A stretch of DNA of 64,000 nucleotides from Thermobaculum terrenum ATCC BAA-798 (GCF_000025005.1 NC_013525.1:1762501-1826500); one strand, 5' to 3'; numbered from the stretch's first letter, positions 43,067 to 52,889 are shown. The notes: generated by a model from the sequence alone, not told the origin. Numbers and translations are program-made.

Positions 43067-43912
43067 GTGGCAGATATAGTTGTCGTAGGAGCTGGCACGA
43101 TGGGGCGAGGTATCGCCCAAGTTTTTGCTCAAGCAGGAGACAAAGTATATCTAGTAGAGGTGGACCCGAGGCAACTATCACTTGGATTAGAGACGATCTC
43201 GGAGAATCTAGAAAAATCGGTACAAAAGGGTAGGATAACTCCGGAGCAAAAGCAAAGCGTGCTCTCCAATATAGTTGCCTTACCAGACATCCGACAAGTA
43301 CCTTCAGCTGATCTGCTAATTGAAGCTATCTACGAGAACGTAGAGGCCAAGCTTGAGCTTTTTAGCTTAGCTGACGAACTTTTCCCATCCGATACCATAT
43401 TTGCATCAAACACCTCTTCAATATCGATAACGCGACTGGCAGCTTCTACCAGTAGAGAAGACAGATTTATAGGCATGCATTTTTTTAATCCAGTGCCTGT
43501 AATGAAGTTGGTAGAAGTAGTAAGAGGACTAAAGACCAGCGATGAAACGTGCCAAAAGATCATAGATGAAGCACGTAGACTAGGGAAGGAACCAGTAGTA
43601 GTGAGGGACTTTCCAGGCTTCGTGTCAAATAGAGTGTTGATGCCTATGATCAACGAAGCTATATTTGCCCTTTATGAAGGAGTGGCTTCGAGAGATGATA
43701 TAGATAAGGTCATGAAGCTTGGGATGAACCACCCCATGGGTCCGCTAGAGCTAGCAGACTTCATAGGGTTAGATGTTTGCCTCTATATACTTGATGTCCT
43801 CTATGAAGGGTTCAGAGACCCCAAATACAGGCCTTGTCCACTGCTCAGACAGATGGTTGCTGCTGGTAAGCTTGGTAGAAAAACAGGTAGTGGCTTCTAT
43901 GACTATCTGTAG
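43067..43912 (+). CDS. 3-hydroxyacyl-CoA (3-hydroxybutyryl-CoA) dehydrogenase
   Basis: This enzyme oxidises or reduces 3-hydroxyacyl-CoA with NAD(H). The Rossmann motif is IVVVGAGTMGRGIAQVFAQAG. The catalytic region shows FASNTSSISITRLAAST and IGMHFFNPVPVMKLVEVV. The second domain has RDFPGFVSNRVLMPMINEAIFALYEG and NHPMGPLELADFIGLD. The length of 281 fits the short stand-alone form (as in butyrate and PHB pathways). The start is GTG. It lies before methylmalonyl-CoA mutase genes, so a role in acyl-CoA breakdown is reasonable. Confidence 0.9.
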   Translation: MADIVVVGAGTMGRGIAQVFAQAGDKVYLVEVDPRQLSLGLETISENLEKSVQKGRITPEQKQSVLSNIVALPDIRQVPSADLLIEAIYENVEAKLELFSLADELFPSDTIFASNTSSISITRLAASTSREDRFIGMHFFNPVPVMKLVEVVRGLKTSDETCQKIIDEARRLGKEPVVVRDFPGFVSNRVLMPMINEAIFALYEGVASRDDIDKVMKLGMNHPMGPLELADFIGLDVCLYILDVLYEGFRDPKYRPCPLLRQMVAAGKLGRKTGSGFYDYL

Positions 43913-43945
43913 ATAGAGATCACCATTCCCTAAGTCTGGACTTAT

Positions 43946-44003
43946 TCCCCTTTTAGGTGTAAATAACCCTATGTAAAGTGCTCTCTAGTGAGCAGAAAGG
44001 GGA
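43946..44003 (+). other. Leader inverted repeat before the mutase gene
   Basis: TCCCCTTT (43946-43953) is complementary to AAAGGGGA (43996-44003), which contains part of the Shine-Dalgarno of the mutase large subunit. The pairing could mask that ribosome site. It is only 8 bp across a 42-base loop, so this is tentative. Confidence 0.35.
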
Positions 44004-44012
44004 TGAGGGGAC

Positions 44013-45725
44013 ATGAAGGTGGAAGATGGTAGCACTTACCCAGTAGATGACTTGCAGCATCAAGCGGACTTAGAGGAAGCATATAAGCACTGGCTTGAGA
44101 AAACCCTCCCGGAGTCAATTAGAAGAATACCTGAGCGCAAAGAACACTTTACATCCCTTTCAGGTATCCCAATCAAGACCATTTACACACCTTTAGACAC
44201 CAAAGATATCCCTTATAACCAGGCATTAGGGCTGCCGGGTGAGTTCCCTTACACGCGTGGTATACATCCCACAATGTACAGGTCCAAGCTCTGGACTATG
44301 AGAATGTTTGCAGGCTATGGTACAGCCGAGGAGACTAATCGCAGATTCCACTATCTGCTAAGGAATGGGCAGACAGGACTATCTATAGCGTTCGATTTAC
44401 CTACTCTGTACGGCTATGATACCGATCATCCGCTGGCTGAAGGGGAATTTGGGAAATGTGGAGTAGCTGTATCATCCAGGCGTGATATGGAGATTCTCCT
44501 ACAAGGATTGCCCCTGGATAAAGTAAGTGTCTCCATGACTATCAATGGGCCGGCAGCTATAATCTGGGCCATGTTTATAGCCGCTGCAGAACGCTTTGGT
44601 TACCACAGATCTCAGCTAAGAGGGACTTTGCAAAACGATATACTCAAGGAGTACATAGCTCAAAAAGAGTTCATTTTCCCTCCAGAGCCTTCGATGCGAC
44701 TTGTTACAGACACTATAGAATTTGGCATGAAAGAGATGCCCCAATGGAACACAATCAGCATCAGTGGCTACCACATAAGGGAAGCAGGCTCTACTGCGAT
44801 CCAAGAACTAGCATTCACTCTAAGCGATGGCTTCACCTATGTAGAACATGCTCTGGCAAGAGGGCTGAAGATTGATGATTTTGCCCCGAGACTATCCTTT
44901 TTCTTCAACTCACATAATGATCTATTCGAGGAAATAGCGAAGTTCAGATCTGCCCGTAGGATATGGGCTTATGAACTTAGGGATAGATACGGTGCCAAAG
45001 ATCCTAGGTCTTGGAGGTTGAGATTTCATGCCCAGACGGCAGGATGCTCTCTTACAGCCCAGCAACCCGAAAACAACATAGTACGTACCACGCTACAAGC
45101 CCTCGCAGCGGTACTGGGCGGAGCACAGAGCATACACACCAATTCCCTAGATGAAGCCCTCACGCTACCATCCGAACTAGCTGCAAAGATAGCCTTGAGA
45201 ACCCAACAGATCATCGCGGAAGAGAGCGGCGTGACCAACACTGTAGATCCCCTTGGAGGTAGCTATTTCTTGGAAACGCTTACTAATGAGATCGAATCCT
45301 CAGCACGAGAGTACATACAGAAGATAAGAGACATGGGAGGAATGATCGAGGCTATAAAGGTAGGGTTCCCGCAGCGAGAAATAGCCGAGAGCGCTTATCG
45401 TTATAACCAGGAATTGGAATCTGGAGAACGAAGGATAGTAGGGGTAAACGCGTACCAGGATGATGACTACAGCTGGCAACCACCTATCCTGGAAATAGAC
45501 CCCAGGGGGGAGCAACTACAAAGAGAAAGGCTGAAGGAGATCAGGAGTAGCAGAGACAAGAAGGCGTGGCAAGAATCGCTCGATAGACTAAGGAAAGCAG
45601 CTAAGACGGGCGAAAATCTAATGCCTCCATTGATCGATGCAGCTAATGCAGATGCTACTCTAGGGGAGATAACTGATGTGCTTAGGGATGTGTTCGGGAC
45701 TTACAGCGAACAGGTAATAATATGA
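44013..45725 (+). CDS. Methylmalonyl-CoA mutase, large (catalytic) subunit
   Basis: This is the TIM-barrel substrate subunit of B12-dependent methylmalonyl-CoA mutase, which interconverts succinyl-CoA and methylmalonyl-CoA. The motif [20 protein letters not shown] with the Tyr and Arg that touch CoA substrate favours MCM over isobutyryl-CoA mutase. [15 protein letters not shown] and [11 protein letters not shown] are also typical, as is [16 protein letters not shown]. At 570 residues it lacks the B12 domain, which is supplied by a separate gene 137 bases downstream. The split form is common in Archaea and Chloroflexota. Confidence 0.9.
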   Translation: MKVEDGSTYPVDDLQHQADLEEAYKHWLEKTLPESIRRIPERKEHFTSLSGIPIKTIYTPLDTKDIPYNQALGLPGEFPYTRGIHPTMYRSKLWTMRMFAGYGTAEETNRRFHYLLRNGQTGLSIAFDLPTLYGYDTDHPLAEGEFGKCGVAVSSRRDMEILLQGLPLDKVSVSMTINGPAAIIWAMFIAAAERFGYHRSQLRGTLQNDILKEYIAQKEFIFPPEPSMRLVTDTIEFGMKEMPQWNTISISGYHIREAGSTAIQELAFTLSDGFTYVEHALARGLKIDDFAPRLSFFFNSHNDLFEEIAKFRSARRIWAYELRDRYGAKDPRSWRLRFHAQTAGCSLTAQQPENNIVRTTLQALAAVLGGAQSIHTNSLDEALTLPSELAAKIALRTQQIIAEESGVTNTVDPLGGSYFLETLTNEIESSAREYIQKIRDMGGMIEAIKVGFPQREIAESAYRYNQELESGERRIVGVNAYQDDDYSWQPPILEIDPRGEQLQRERLKEIRSSRDKKAWQESLDRLRKAAKTGENLMPPLIDAANADATLGEITDVLRDVFGTYSEQVII

Positions 45726-45763
45726 GATCGTCTGTCAAAGGGACGAGCTTTACAAAAAAGAAA

Positions 45764-45787
45764 ACAATCTCTATAACTAGAGATTGT
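45764..45787 (-). other. Hairpin between the mutase genes (terminator-like on the opposite strand)
   Basis: A 9-10 bp stem (45764-45772 with 45779-45787) has a small loop. On the plus strand no T-run follows. On the minus strand TTTTCTTTTTTG follows, as in an intrinsic terminator. No minus-strand gene lies upstream, so it may stop antisense transcription or protect mRNA ends. Confidence 0.5.
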
Positions 45788-45862
45788 AGAGCTAAGGACC
45801 AAGTTTTCTGAGCTACTACAAATCAGGCAAAAGTTAAGATAAAGGGTGGAGGAGTAAAAAGA

Positions 45863-46324
45863 TTGAGCGAAGCAGCAACTTCCTTTGCCTATCAGGAATT
45901 ACCGTCACAGGAACATCGTATTAGGGTACTTGTGGCCAAGCCTGGACTTGACGGTCATGATAGAGGGGCGAAGGTCATAGCTCGAGCCCTAAGAGATGCA
46001 GGTATGGAAGTGATCTACACCGGACTAAGGCAGACCCCTGAAATGATAGTTGAAGCTGCTATCCAGGAAGATGTAGATGTTATCGGACTTTCTATACTAT
46101 CGGGTGCGCACATGACCCTGTTTCCTCGTATCATGGAACTACTGAAAGAAAACGGCTTAGAAGATGTATTAGTAGTTGCAGGTGGAATAATTCCAGCCGA
46201 AGACGTACCTAAACTTCGCGAAATGGGCATAAAGGGAATCTTCGGCCCAGGTAGTAGTTTGAGGGAGATAGTTGAATTCATCAGAGCAAACGTCAACACG
46301 AACCGTAGACACATCGCTAGCTGA
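45863..46324 (+). CDS. Methylmalonyl-CoA mutase, cobalamin-binding subunit
   Basis: This small protein is the B12-binding domain that completes the split mutase. The cobalamin motif is [18 protein letters not shown] (DxHxxG, where the His replaces the lower ligand). The rest of the Rossmann-like fold shows [12 protein letters not shown] and VVAGGIIP. The length is 153. A TTG start has GGAGGAG eight bases upstream. Its 3' end overlaps meaB by 53 bases, so translation of the two is probably coupled. Confidence 0.92.
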   Translation: MSEAATSFAYQELPSQEHRIRVLVAKPGLDGHDRGAKVIARALRDAGMEVIYTGLRQTPEMIVEAAIQEDVDVIGLSILSGAHMTLFPRIMELLKENGLEDVLVVAGGIIPAEDVPKLREMGIKGIFGPGSSLREIVEFIRANVNTNRRHIAS

Positions 46325-47267
46325 TCGAGTGCTCAAAGGCGACAGACTTGCAGTAGCTCGTCTGATCTCCATGATCGAGGATGATGCTCCTCAGGCCAGA
46401 GCTATCCTTAGCGCTATATATCCCCATACAGGTAGGGCGCATATCGTTGGTATAACTGGGCCTGCGGGCTCTGGGAAGAGCACCATTACTCAGGAGCTGA
46501 TAAGAGAGTACAGAAAGCGAGGGCTCACCGTAGGAGTAGTAGCTATTGACCCATCCAGCTCTATAACCGGCGGAGCTATCCTGGGAGATCGAATCCGAAT
46601 GCTGAGGATGCAGTCCGACCCTGGAGTATTCATAAGATCCATGGCTACAAGAGGCAATCTAGGTGGACTAACCAAATCCACCAGGGATGTTGTGCGCGTC
46701 TTGGATGCCTCTGGCAAGGATGTCGTCATTATAGAAACTGTAGGGGTCGGACAGGACGAAGTGGACATCGCCAAGACGGCACAGACGATAGTCCTCGTGA
46801 ACATGCCCGGAATGGGGGACGATGTCCAAACAATCAAGGCAGGTATCCTGGAGATAGCGGACATACTAGTAATAAATAAAGCAGATATGCCAGGGGTAGA
46901 GGAGCTGGCAAATAACTTAAGGCAGATGCTTTCGCTATCAAAGCCATCACCCGGGGGATGGAAGGTACCCATCAAGAAAACGATAGCGACGACTGGAGAA
47001 GGTATATCTGAGTTAGTTGATGAGATTCAGAAGCATAAGGAGTACCTATACAACAGCGGTGAGATAGCGAACAGAGCCAAGTCTTCGATAGAATCCGAGA
47101 TGATTTTACTGCTTCAGGAAGCAGTTAGAAACTATGGACTGATAGCTCTCCAATATCCTGAAGTAAGAGACCTAATAGCTAAGGTGGTAAATAGGGAACT
47201 TGAGCCTAGGGCAGCAGCGTCTACGCTTTTGAACTTTATATGCTCAAAACTTAGCTCCAGATCTTGA
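46272..47267 (+). CDS. meaB: MeaB/ArgK-family GTPase chaperone of the mutase
   Basis: MeaB loads and protects the cobalamin of methylmalonyl-CoA mutase using GTP. Walker A is [49 protein letters not shown] and [25 protein letters not shown] are family marks, and the G4 motif is NKAD. The TTG at 46272 has GGGAG just before it and lies within the end of the B12 subunit gene. The length is 331. Position after the mutase subunits fits its chaperone role. Confidence 0.94.
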   Translation: MNSSEQTSTRTVDTSLADRVLKGDRLAVARLISMIEDDAPQARAILSAIYPHTGRAHIVGITGPAGSGKSTITQELIREYRKRGLTVGVVAIDPSSSITGGAILGDRIRMLRMQSDPGVFIRSMATRGNLGGLTKSTRDVVRVLDASGKDVVIIETVGVGQDEVDIAKTAQTIVLVNMPGMGDDVQTIKAGILEIADILVINKADMPGVEELANNLRQMLSLSKPSPGGWKVPIKKTIATTGEGISELVDEIQKHKEYLYNSGEIANRAKSSIESEMILLLQEAVRNYGLIALQYPEVRDLIAKVVNRELEPRAAASTLLNFICSKLSSRS

Positions 47268-47276
47268 TGATACCAA

Positions 47277-48710
47277 GTGACAGTTGGCTATCCCAGTAGC
47301 TACAGCAGATATGCGGATACTCACAGGGGTGTAGGATACAGAAGGGCGATCATCCTTTGCCTCTTCATCTTGGCGTTCCTGGTAATCTGTCTGATGCAGT
47401 TTAATATACCTTATGACTTTATTGAGCCTTGGGCCGGCCGTGATAGATTACCATACTACTCTATAGAGATCTCACGTATCTACCGAAGTAGCCTGCCCAT
47501 ACCTCCAATCGACTTTGGCTCTATGTGGGAGTTCTGGCCATTATTTGAGAGCCTGCATATAGCCCTATGGTCTTTATATGTTCTATCTCTGATTTTTGTA
47601 GCAAGCAGAATAAACAGAATCTGGCTCTGGATTTCGATAGTATTACTGGTACTTGCTGCCACCATTACGCCACCGCTATTCTCTACCGATGTCTTTTACT
47701 ACGGTATAAGTGGGGAATCACTTGCACTACATGGACTTAACCCATATTTGACGGTCCCAGCAGATCTACCTAACAGCCCATTACTGCCCTTCAACTATTG
47801 GATAGATCTGAAGGCCGTATATGGACCTCTATGGACTAGTCTGTCGGCGTTAGTAATTCTCATCACTGGCAACTCACCATTCTCAGCAAGTATGGGATTT
47901 AAGCTTTTAGGAGGGCTTTCAGTCCTAGCCATCGCATACCTTATTTGGCAGCTTCTCAGAAACAGCGAGAGCAGAATATTTGCGACAGCCTTGTTTGCAT
48001 GGAATCCATTGGTCCTGTTTGAGGGTCCTGCTAATGCTCACTTAGATGCATTTGTAGGATTGCTTGTGGTCCTAGGTTTGTTTGCAATCTATAAGCATAA
48101 AAGCTGCCTAACCGGGTGGATATTACTGGTGGCATCTTTTCTGACCAAATTCACAACTGCACCTCTATTGATGATCAATTTTGTATCGCAAATCAAGATG
48201 GAGATCTCCAGAAATAGGCTAAAGAGAATCTTCCTCCTTACAGGGGCATTCATCTTCTTGGTTGCAGTAACATATTTGCCATACTGGCAGGGGAAAGCCT
48301 TTCCAGCTTTCCTAGATAGACAGAGGCTATTCGTAACAGGATTCGTGCCTCTATTAGTCAGGGATCAGGTGCTTAGGTATACAGCCCCCTTCTATGATTT
48401 TGATAAGGCCTACTATTTCAGCGCATTGGCTTCAGAGGTAGGCGTACTGTTACTTATATTGTGGGTATTGTTGCAGTCCTTTGTCATTTACAGGGACAGG
48501 AAAACATGTTTGGAGAAAGAAGCATTCGCCTGGGGAAGCACAATGTCCCTTCTTCCAATGCTGTTTCTTACAGCTTACCCTTGGTACCTCATTCCAGGAT
48601 TTGCCTTGCTGGCTATATCCTGGAATGAAAAGTACCGAAAGTACATAGCTTTACTATACGCAGTAGGAAGCTTTTGGTGGCTGTGGTGGACTATACTAAT
48701 GCCGATTTAG
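47277..48710 (+). CDS. GT-C type (MptB/GT87-like) membrane glycosyltransferase
   Basis: This 477-residue protein has about eleven to twelve membrane helices. Typical of polyprenol-phosphate-mannose-dependent enzymes are HGLNPYLTVPADL, AVYGPLWTSLSALVI and FAWNPLVLFEGPANAHLDA. The probable catalytic acidic residues lie in the first outer loop (DVFYYGISGE). It resembles the gene at 50974-52527 in layout but not closely in sequence. The GTG start is nine bases after meaB. It is likely to add sugars to a lipid or wall glycan on the outer face. Confidence 0.78.
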   Translation: MTVGYPSSYSRYADTHRGVGYRRAIILCLFILAFLVICLMQFNIPYDFIEPWAGRDRLPYYSIEISRIYRSSLPIPPIDFGSMWEFWPLFESLHIALWSLYVLSLIFVASRINRIWLWISIVLLVLAATITPPLFSTDVFYYGISGESLALHGLNPYLTVPADLPNSPLLPFNYWIDLKAVYGPLWTSLSALVILITGNSPFSASMGFKLLGGLSVLAIAYLIWQLLRNSESRIFATALFAWNPLVLFEGPANAHLDAFVGLLVVLGLFAIYKHKSCLTGWILLVASFLTKFTTAPLLMINFVSQIKMEISRNRLKRIFLLTGAFIFLVAVTYLPYWQGKAFPAFLDRQRLFVTGFVPLLVRDQVLRYTAPFYDFDKAYYFSALASEVGVLLLILWVLLQSFVIYRDRKTCLEKEAFAWGSTMSLLPMLFLTAYPWYLIPGFALLAISWNEKYRKYIALLYAVGSFWWLWWTILMPI

Positions 48711-49165
48711 GAAGCTAGAGCTTCAACTAGCTCCTGGGCATGCACGTCCGGTTTGACGTTCTTGAATACTTTCTGTACTTTGCCTTCTTCATCTATTAGG
48801 AAAGTTGTGCGAAGAACACCTGTAAATTCTCGGCCATACATCTTTTTAGTGCCCCAGACACCGTACATCTCCGCCACCTTGTGGTCTGTATCTGCCAAGA
48901 GGGTAAACGGCAGATTGTACTTTTCCTTGAACTTCTTATGGCTCTCTACAGAGTCTGGGCTAACGCCAAGCACAACAGCACCTGAAGCTTCAAAGTTAGG
49001 GAAGCTATCTCTTATACCACAAGCTTCAGTTGTACAACCCGGAGTATCATCCTTAGGATAGAAATACAGTATAACCTTGCGCCCTCTAAACTGACTCAGA
49101 CTAACTTGGTTACCATTCTCATCCGGCAACGTAAAGTCAGGTGCAACATTACCTTCACTTACCAT
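48707..49165 (-). CDS. bcp: Thioredoxin-dependent peroxiredoxin, Bcp/PrxQ type
   Basis: PrxQ removes peroxides with electrons from thioredoxin. The peroxidatic Cys is in YPKDDTPGCTTEACGIRD, with the resolving Cys five residues later (CTTEAC), as in the common PrxQ form. VSLSQFRGRKVILYFYP is typical. Despite a selenocysteine tRNA in the genome, both positions are Cys here. The length is 152. It overlaps the upstream larB end by 11 bases and the convergent glycosyltransferase by 4. Confidence 0.95.
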   Translation of the reverse strand: MVSEGNVAPDFTLPDENGNQVSLSQFRGRKVILYFYPKDDTPGCTTEACGIRDSFPNFEASGAVVLGVSPDSVESHKKFKEKYNLPFTLLADTDHKVAEMYGVWGTKKMYGREFTGVLRTTFLIDEEGKVQKVFKNVKPDVHAQELVEALAS

Positions 49166-49907
49166 TGCTAGAATTTGCCCTCCTTGCTTTAGAAACTTGT
49201 CTAGCTATCATTCCTGCGACGGCGCCTCCACCAATTCCGTTATCTATGTTGACCACTGATAGTCCAGGAGCACAGGTCTGAAGCATAGATAGTAGTGCCC
49301 CCCATCCCTGTCCACCAGCTCCATATCCGGTAGATGTGGGAATACCCACTACAGGAACATCTACCAGTCCCGAGACAACAGAGGGTAGAGCGCCATCCAT
49401 ACCAGCTACAACTATAATAACATCTACTCCTTGACCTAACATCTCACGCAAAGGAGGGAATAACCTATGTATACCTGCGACACCGACGTCTCTAGCCTCT
49501 ATAATTTTGCATCCCATGTGTCGAACTACTAACTGAGCTTCCTCAGCTATAGGCCAATCAGACGAGCCAGCTGTGATTATCCCCACTGTAGCATCTAATA
49601 CCGGCAGGGGAATATTGGGGTCTTCAACAGCTACTGACCAATTACCAATAACATGGTATCTAGGGTTGTATCGTGCAATTATCTCCCCTCTGATCTCAGG
49701 TGATGGCCTGCTGACTATGACTCTACCCGAATGGCTAAGAAGCTCCTCCATACTCCTAAATATCACCTCAAGATTCTTACCAGGAGCATATATAACCTCG
49801 GGCACGCCCTTACGCGATTGACGATGCAGATCAACTCGAGCAAGTTGACCTGCATGCTCATCACGATCGGTACTTAAACTAGCAATAAGATCAGCGAATG
49901 GATCCAT
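49155..49907 (-). CDS. larB: Nickel pincer cofactor biosynthesis protein LarB-like
   Basis: LarB is a PurE-like carboxylase that acts on nicotinic acid adenine dinucleotide in synthesis of the nickel-pincer nucleotide of lactate racemase. Family marks are HRQSRKGVPEVIYAPGK, VGIITAGSSDWPIAEEA and VVAGMDGALPSVVSGLVDVPVVGIPTSTGYG (in parts). The length of 250 is normal. larC and larE are not in the window, so the cofactor role is inferred from family only. It precedes bcp with overlap and follows the PAP2 gene by three bases. Confidence 0.88.
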   Translation of the reverse strand: MDPFADLIASLSTDRDEHAGQLARVDLHRQSRKGVPEVIYAPGKNLEVIFRSMEELLSHSGRVIVSRPSPEIRGEIIARYNPRYHVIGNWSVAVEDPNIPLPVLDATVGIITAGSSDWPIAEEAQLVVRHMGCKIIEARDVGVAGIHRLFPPLREMLGQGVDVIIVVAGMDGALPSVVSGLVDVPVVGIPTSTGYGAGGQGWGALLSMLQTCAPGLSVVNIDNGIGGGAVAGMIARQVSKARRANSSNGK

Positions 49908-49910
49908 ATA

Positions 49911-50870
49911 TCAGCCCGCTGCCTCCACAGCTTGTGATGTCTCTAAGACTAGTTTCTCTCGTCTTTTCTCAAGGTATCGATAAATAAGCGAGACAATTGT
50001 GAAAGAGACTACTGCATAAGCGATGCCTGCGAGAGTGTCTATAACGTAGTGATCTCCTATGTATACGATACTGAACCACAGGCCAAAGCAGTACAGGAGA
50101 GCTATAGGTGCAAATTTCCTCCAATGGAACAAACTAAATACGAACACCAGCGTGGGATAGGCAGCATGTAAAGAAGGCATAGCAGCTACATAATTGGGGT
50201 TACCGTGCTTGATCAGCATAGATAAGGACATACCACCAAAGTGAAGCTGACTCAGTACTATATCCCTAATCAGATAGATTTTCTGAGGAATAGTTCCCCA
50301 ATAGGATGCCAACCAAGGAGGCACAGCTGGAAATAGCATGTAGGTCAAGAATCCCGCAAAAGAAAGGAACAATAGGGAATTGACAAACTTCCAATACAGG
50401 CCTCTTCTATTTACCCAAAGCATGAACGCATACAGAATGGGGAGCACAAAATGAAAGGCCCAGAAGGTAGTTGCCATTATATCGTACCAGTGGATCTTTC
50501 CAGGCACATAGAGATGCTCTTGCAGCACTACAGTGGGAATATGACCAAAACCTATAAACCTCTCAGCTCTTACAAGGCTTTCATTGTGCGCCTTGAATCC
50601 CACATTATCTGCATAACCAGCCAACATCTGCCAGGCCAGAAAGAGCACAACAAAGGGCACCCAGTCACGAAGGAAAGTACGCCCTCCGCCTATAATTATC
50701 CCACCTATGAGCATAAAGAGAAGCACAGTATCTAGTCTGAGAAACCCTCCAGCCTTGAAGGTAAAGGCCGAGACAACCAACATATATATAGTCATCGCTA
50801 TTAGATAGCCCTTATTGGACAACCTACCTATGGGCTCACCAATTCTCCCACCTGAAGTTCGTTCAGACAA
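49911..50870 (-). CDS. PAP2-family membrane phosphatase/transferase
   Basis: This is an integral membrane PAP2 protein with about six helices. The phosphatase motif elements are AAMPSLHAAYPTLVF and YIGDHYVIDTLAGIAYA; the first motif (KxxxxxxRP) is not obvious. This resembles the inositolphosphotransferase/AUR1-like branch, so it may move a phospho-head group rather than hydrolyse it. The TTG at 50870 lies six bases after AGGAGG; a TTG at 50876 touches the Shine-Dalgarno. The length is 319. It lies downstream of a GT-C glycosyltransferase. Confidence 0.82.
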   Translation of the reverse strand: MSERTSGGRIGEPIGRLSNKGYLIAMTIYMLVVSAFTFKAGGFLRLDTVLLFMLIGGIIIGGGRTFLRDWVPFVVLFLAWQMLAGYADNVGFKAHNESLVRAERFIGFGHIPTVVLQEHLYVPGKIHWYDIMATTFWAFHFVLPILYAFMLWVNRRGLYWKFVNSLLFLSFAGFLTYMLFPAVPPWLASYWGTIPQKIYLIRDIVLSQLHFGGMSLSMLIKHGNPNYVAAMPSLHAAYPTLVFVFSLFHWRKFAPIALLYCFGLWFSIVYIGDHYVIDTLAGIAYAVVSFTIVSLIYRYLEKRREKLVLETSQAVEAAG

Positions 50871-50973
50871 AACCAACCTCCTGTCTCTCTAGTTTTACCT
50901 AGTCTAGCTAGAGGCTAAAAATTAGGTTGACGTTAGCCAATCTAACAAAAACCTTCAACTGATTTTAATACTC

Positions 50974-52527
50974 TTATTGTACTTGTCTTGTTCCTAGAAG
51001 GGTAATCATAAAACTCCGGATTCTTGGCACGGCAACCACTGCGATAGCAGGACCTAGCAGAATTATGGACCTGAAATAGTAAAGCCAGGGAGCGGCCGGG
51101 AGAGGTGGATCGGGCCAACCCATCCAAAACAGAAATCCTCCAAGGGTCAATGCAATACCGAGGGATGACTCTAGATCCCTGTTATAGACCGCAATAACGG
51201 CGATTAGGAGCAAGAAATACCATGGCCATATCCAAGAAAGCGTCAGGCAATAACCAAACCAAAGCCAGATCCAAGACCACTGCAAACTTCTCTTCTTGGC
51301 AGTTAGAAAGAGCATACAAAAGAAGAAGACAGCAAATATTGAGTTCCTTATTATGTCAAATAAAGCATCCAAGGCAGGCGGCGGGAAATAATCCTTCATA
51401 ATGGGCATCAATATAAGTTCCCACAATGAATTCAAGTATCTTTGGGCTGCGGGATTATTCAGAGAATTGGTGAACAAGGCTGTACCCGCCCATAATGGGG
51501 CATACAATATCAAGCCAGAAACAAGAGCGACTCCAATTCCCTTGATCAATGCTAGGAGCCTTTCCCTTTTGCTTTCTAAACCCATTAACCATACGAGCAG
51601 CAAAGACGGAAGGAGAACAATCGTCGTAAGCTTGACCATGCTCCCTGCTACTAGAAAGAAAACAGCGAACAGCCATCTCTTGCGTAGCGCCGAAAGCAAG
51701 GCAAGAGATACAAACAGAGCTACCATTACATCGTTATGACCACTGCCCACAGTTTCATGCAGTACGAGTGGATTCCAACCATAAAATACGGCAGCCCAGC
51801 CAGCATGTTCGGGTGTGATCGACCTTGCACATAACCAGACCACCACCGTAGTTAGTACGTGCAAGATAAGGACGGCTATCTTATAAGAGAATATATTTGA
51901 CCACAACCCATCTCCCCCGAAAGCGCTTAAAGCCCCCGAAAGCATCAACCAGACCGGACCATAAGCTGATGGCAGCCATTTCCAGTAGATCCAGTAGAGC
52001 TGAAAGTCTCCTGGGTAGTTATTAGGAGGAACTATCAGAGGGTTATCTCCGTACTTGGCTATTATCCTACCGTAGAACATATATAGGTAGAGATCTCCGG
52101 AGAACATTCCGGGCAACAATAGCAAAGGTATACTCAAACCCAAAGCACCCAAAAGTATCCACAGGAGTTTCAGGTCCCTATTAGAAGTCTTGAGAACCCA
52201 TAATATTCGAAGCCATGATCCAACCAAGAGCACGATTATCACAGCAAAAAGCAATTCGTGAAATCCCGCCTGGGCACTCCTCCAGGTAGCAGTGTCAAAG
52301 CTTGAAGGAGTAAGTAAGTCTGAGAAAGCTCTTAGCCATCCCCACATCTGCAATGTAAGAGTTTGAGTAAGGCGGAAACTCTTTGCTCTAAGCAAGAGAA
52401 ATAAGGCCACGTAAAGTAAGAAAGATGAGAAATATAGAAAGATAATGGAGCGTGTAATCGCAAGAGCCCCAAGTTTCGCATATATACGTTCTTTAGGGTT
52501 AGCAATCAATTCAGAAGTTGAAGCCAT
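50974..52527 (-). CDS. GT-C type (GT87/MptB-like) membrane glycosyltransferase
   Basis: This large membrane protein has about twelve helices. The conserved outer loop contains SGDLYLYMFYGRIIAKYGDNPLIVPP (in parts; Asp pair). YGPVWLMLSGALSAFGG, FYGWNPLVLHETVGSGHNDVMVA and FLVAGSMVKLTTIVLLP follow and are typical of polyprenol-sugar-dependent glycosyltransferases. I placed the start at ATG 52527 (517 residues); TTG 52545 is in frame. A strong promoter lies upstream. It is similar in design to the enzyme at 47277, so both may work on one glycan. Confidence 0.8.
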   Translation of the reverse strand: MASTSELIANPKERIYAKLGALAITRSIIFLYFSSFLLYVALFLLLRAKSFRLTQTLTLQMWGWLRAFSDLLTPSSFDTATWRSAQAGFHELLFAVIIVLLVGSWLRILWVLKTSNRDLKLLWILLGALGLSIPLLLLPGMFSGDLYLYMFYGRIIAKYGDNPLIVPPNNYPGDFQLYWIYWKWLPSAYGPVWLMLSGALSAFGGDGLWSNIFSYKIAVLILHVLTTVVVWLCARSITPEHAGWAAVFYGWNPLVLHETVGSGHNDVMVALFVSLALLSALRKRWLFAVFFLVAGSMVKLTTIVLLPSLLLVWLMGLESKRERLLALIKGIGVALVSGLILYAPLWAGTALFTNSLNNPAAQRYLNSLWELILMPIMKDYFPPPALDALFDIIRNSIFAVFFFCMLFLTAKKRSLQWSWIWLWFGYCLTLSWIWPWYFLLLIAVIAVYNRDLESSLGIALTLGGFLFWMGWPDPPLPAAPWLYYFRSIILLGPAIAVVAVPRIRSFMITLLGTRQVQ

Positions 52528-52567
52528 AAAGCCAGAAACATCCAAGTTTTATATCAGCATTCTGATG

Positions 52568-52597
52568 ATAATATCCATCAAAAGTAATAAGTGTCAA
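52568..52597 (-). promoter_or_regulatory. Promoter of the GT-C glycosyltransferase
   Basis: TTGACA (52592-52597) and TATTAT (52568-52573) are separated by 18 bases. The expected start near 52561 leaves a leader of about 34 bases to the ATG at 52527. Confidence 0.75.
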
Positions 52598-52844
52598 ACA
52601 GCATCAAAAGATCCAACCTTGTTGGGTCCTCAGTAGTCCTACTGGTATCAAATAGAGCAGAGATAACACTTACACTAGACAATTAATTAGATAACTTTGC
52701 GCGCAATCTGCGGACTAATCTCTTTTGATCAGCGCTGTTGACAACTTAAGAATTATTCTCTAGATCCACTCATCCGTCACGATAGGCTAAGGCCAATCCC
52801 TTTGTATGAGTAGGCCAAGGTGACGGCAGCACCTACGGTATCCC
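52598..52844. other. Gene-free spacer with an inverted repeat
   Basis: No gene is supported between the glycosyltransferase promoter and the tRNA promoter. An inverted repeat, CCGTCAC (52774-52780) and GTGACGG (52820-52826), spans 53 bases. A TTGACA at 52738-52743 has no good -10. A small RNA is possible but unproven. Confidence 0.3.
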
Positions 52845-52874
52845 TTGACAGCTGACCTCGAGGCTCTATATACT
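52845..52874 (+). promoter_or_regulatory. Promoter of the tRNA array
   Basis: A perfect TTGACA (52845-52850) is followed by TATACT (52869-52874) after 18 bases, or by TATATA (52867-52872) after 16. It lies just before tRNA-Leu. Confidence 0.8.
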
Positions 52875-52889
52875 CTTTGTAGTCTGGAT

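Noticed and set aside
43913-44012. Possible cobalamin riboswitch before the B12-dependent mutase
   Set aside because: The gap is only 100 bases and lacks the B12-box; the known element is about 200 bases long.
48707-49165. Peroxiredoxin considered as a selenoprotein because of the nearby selC
   Set aside because: Both active positions are Cys codons, and no in-frame TGA interrupts the gene.
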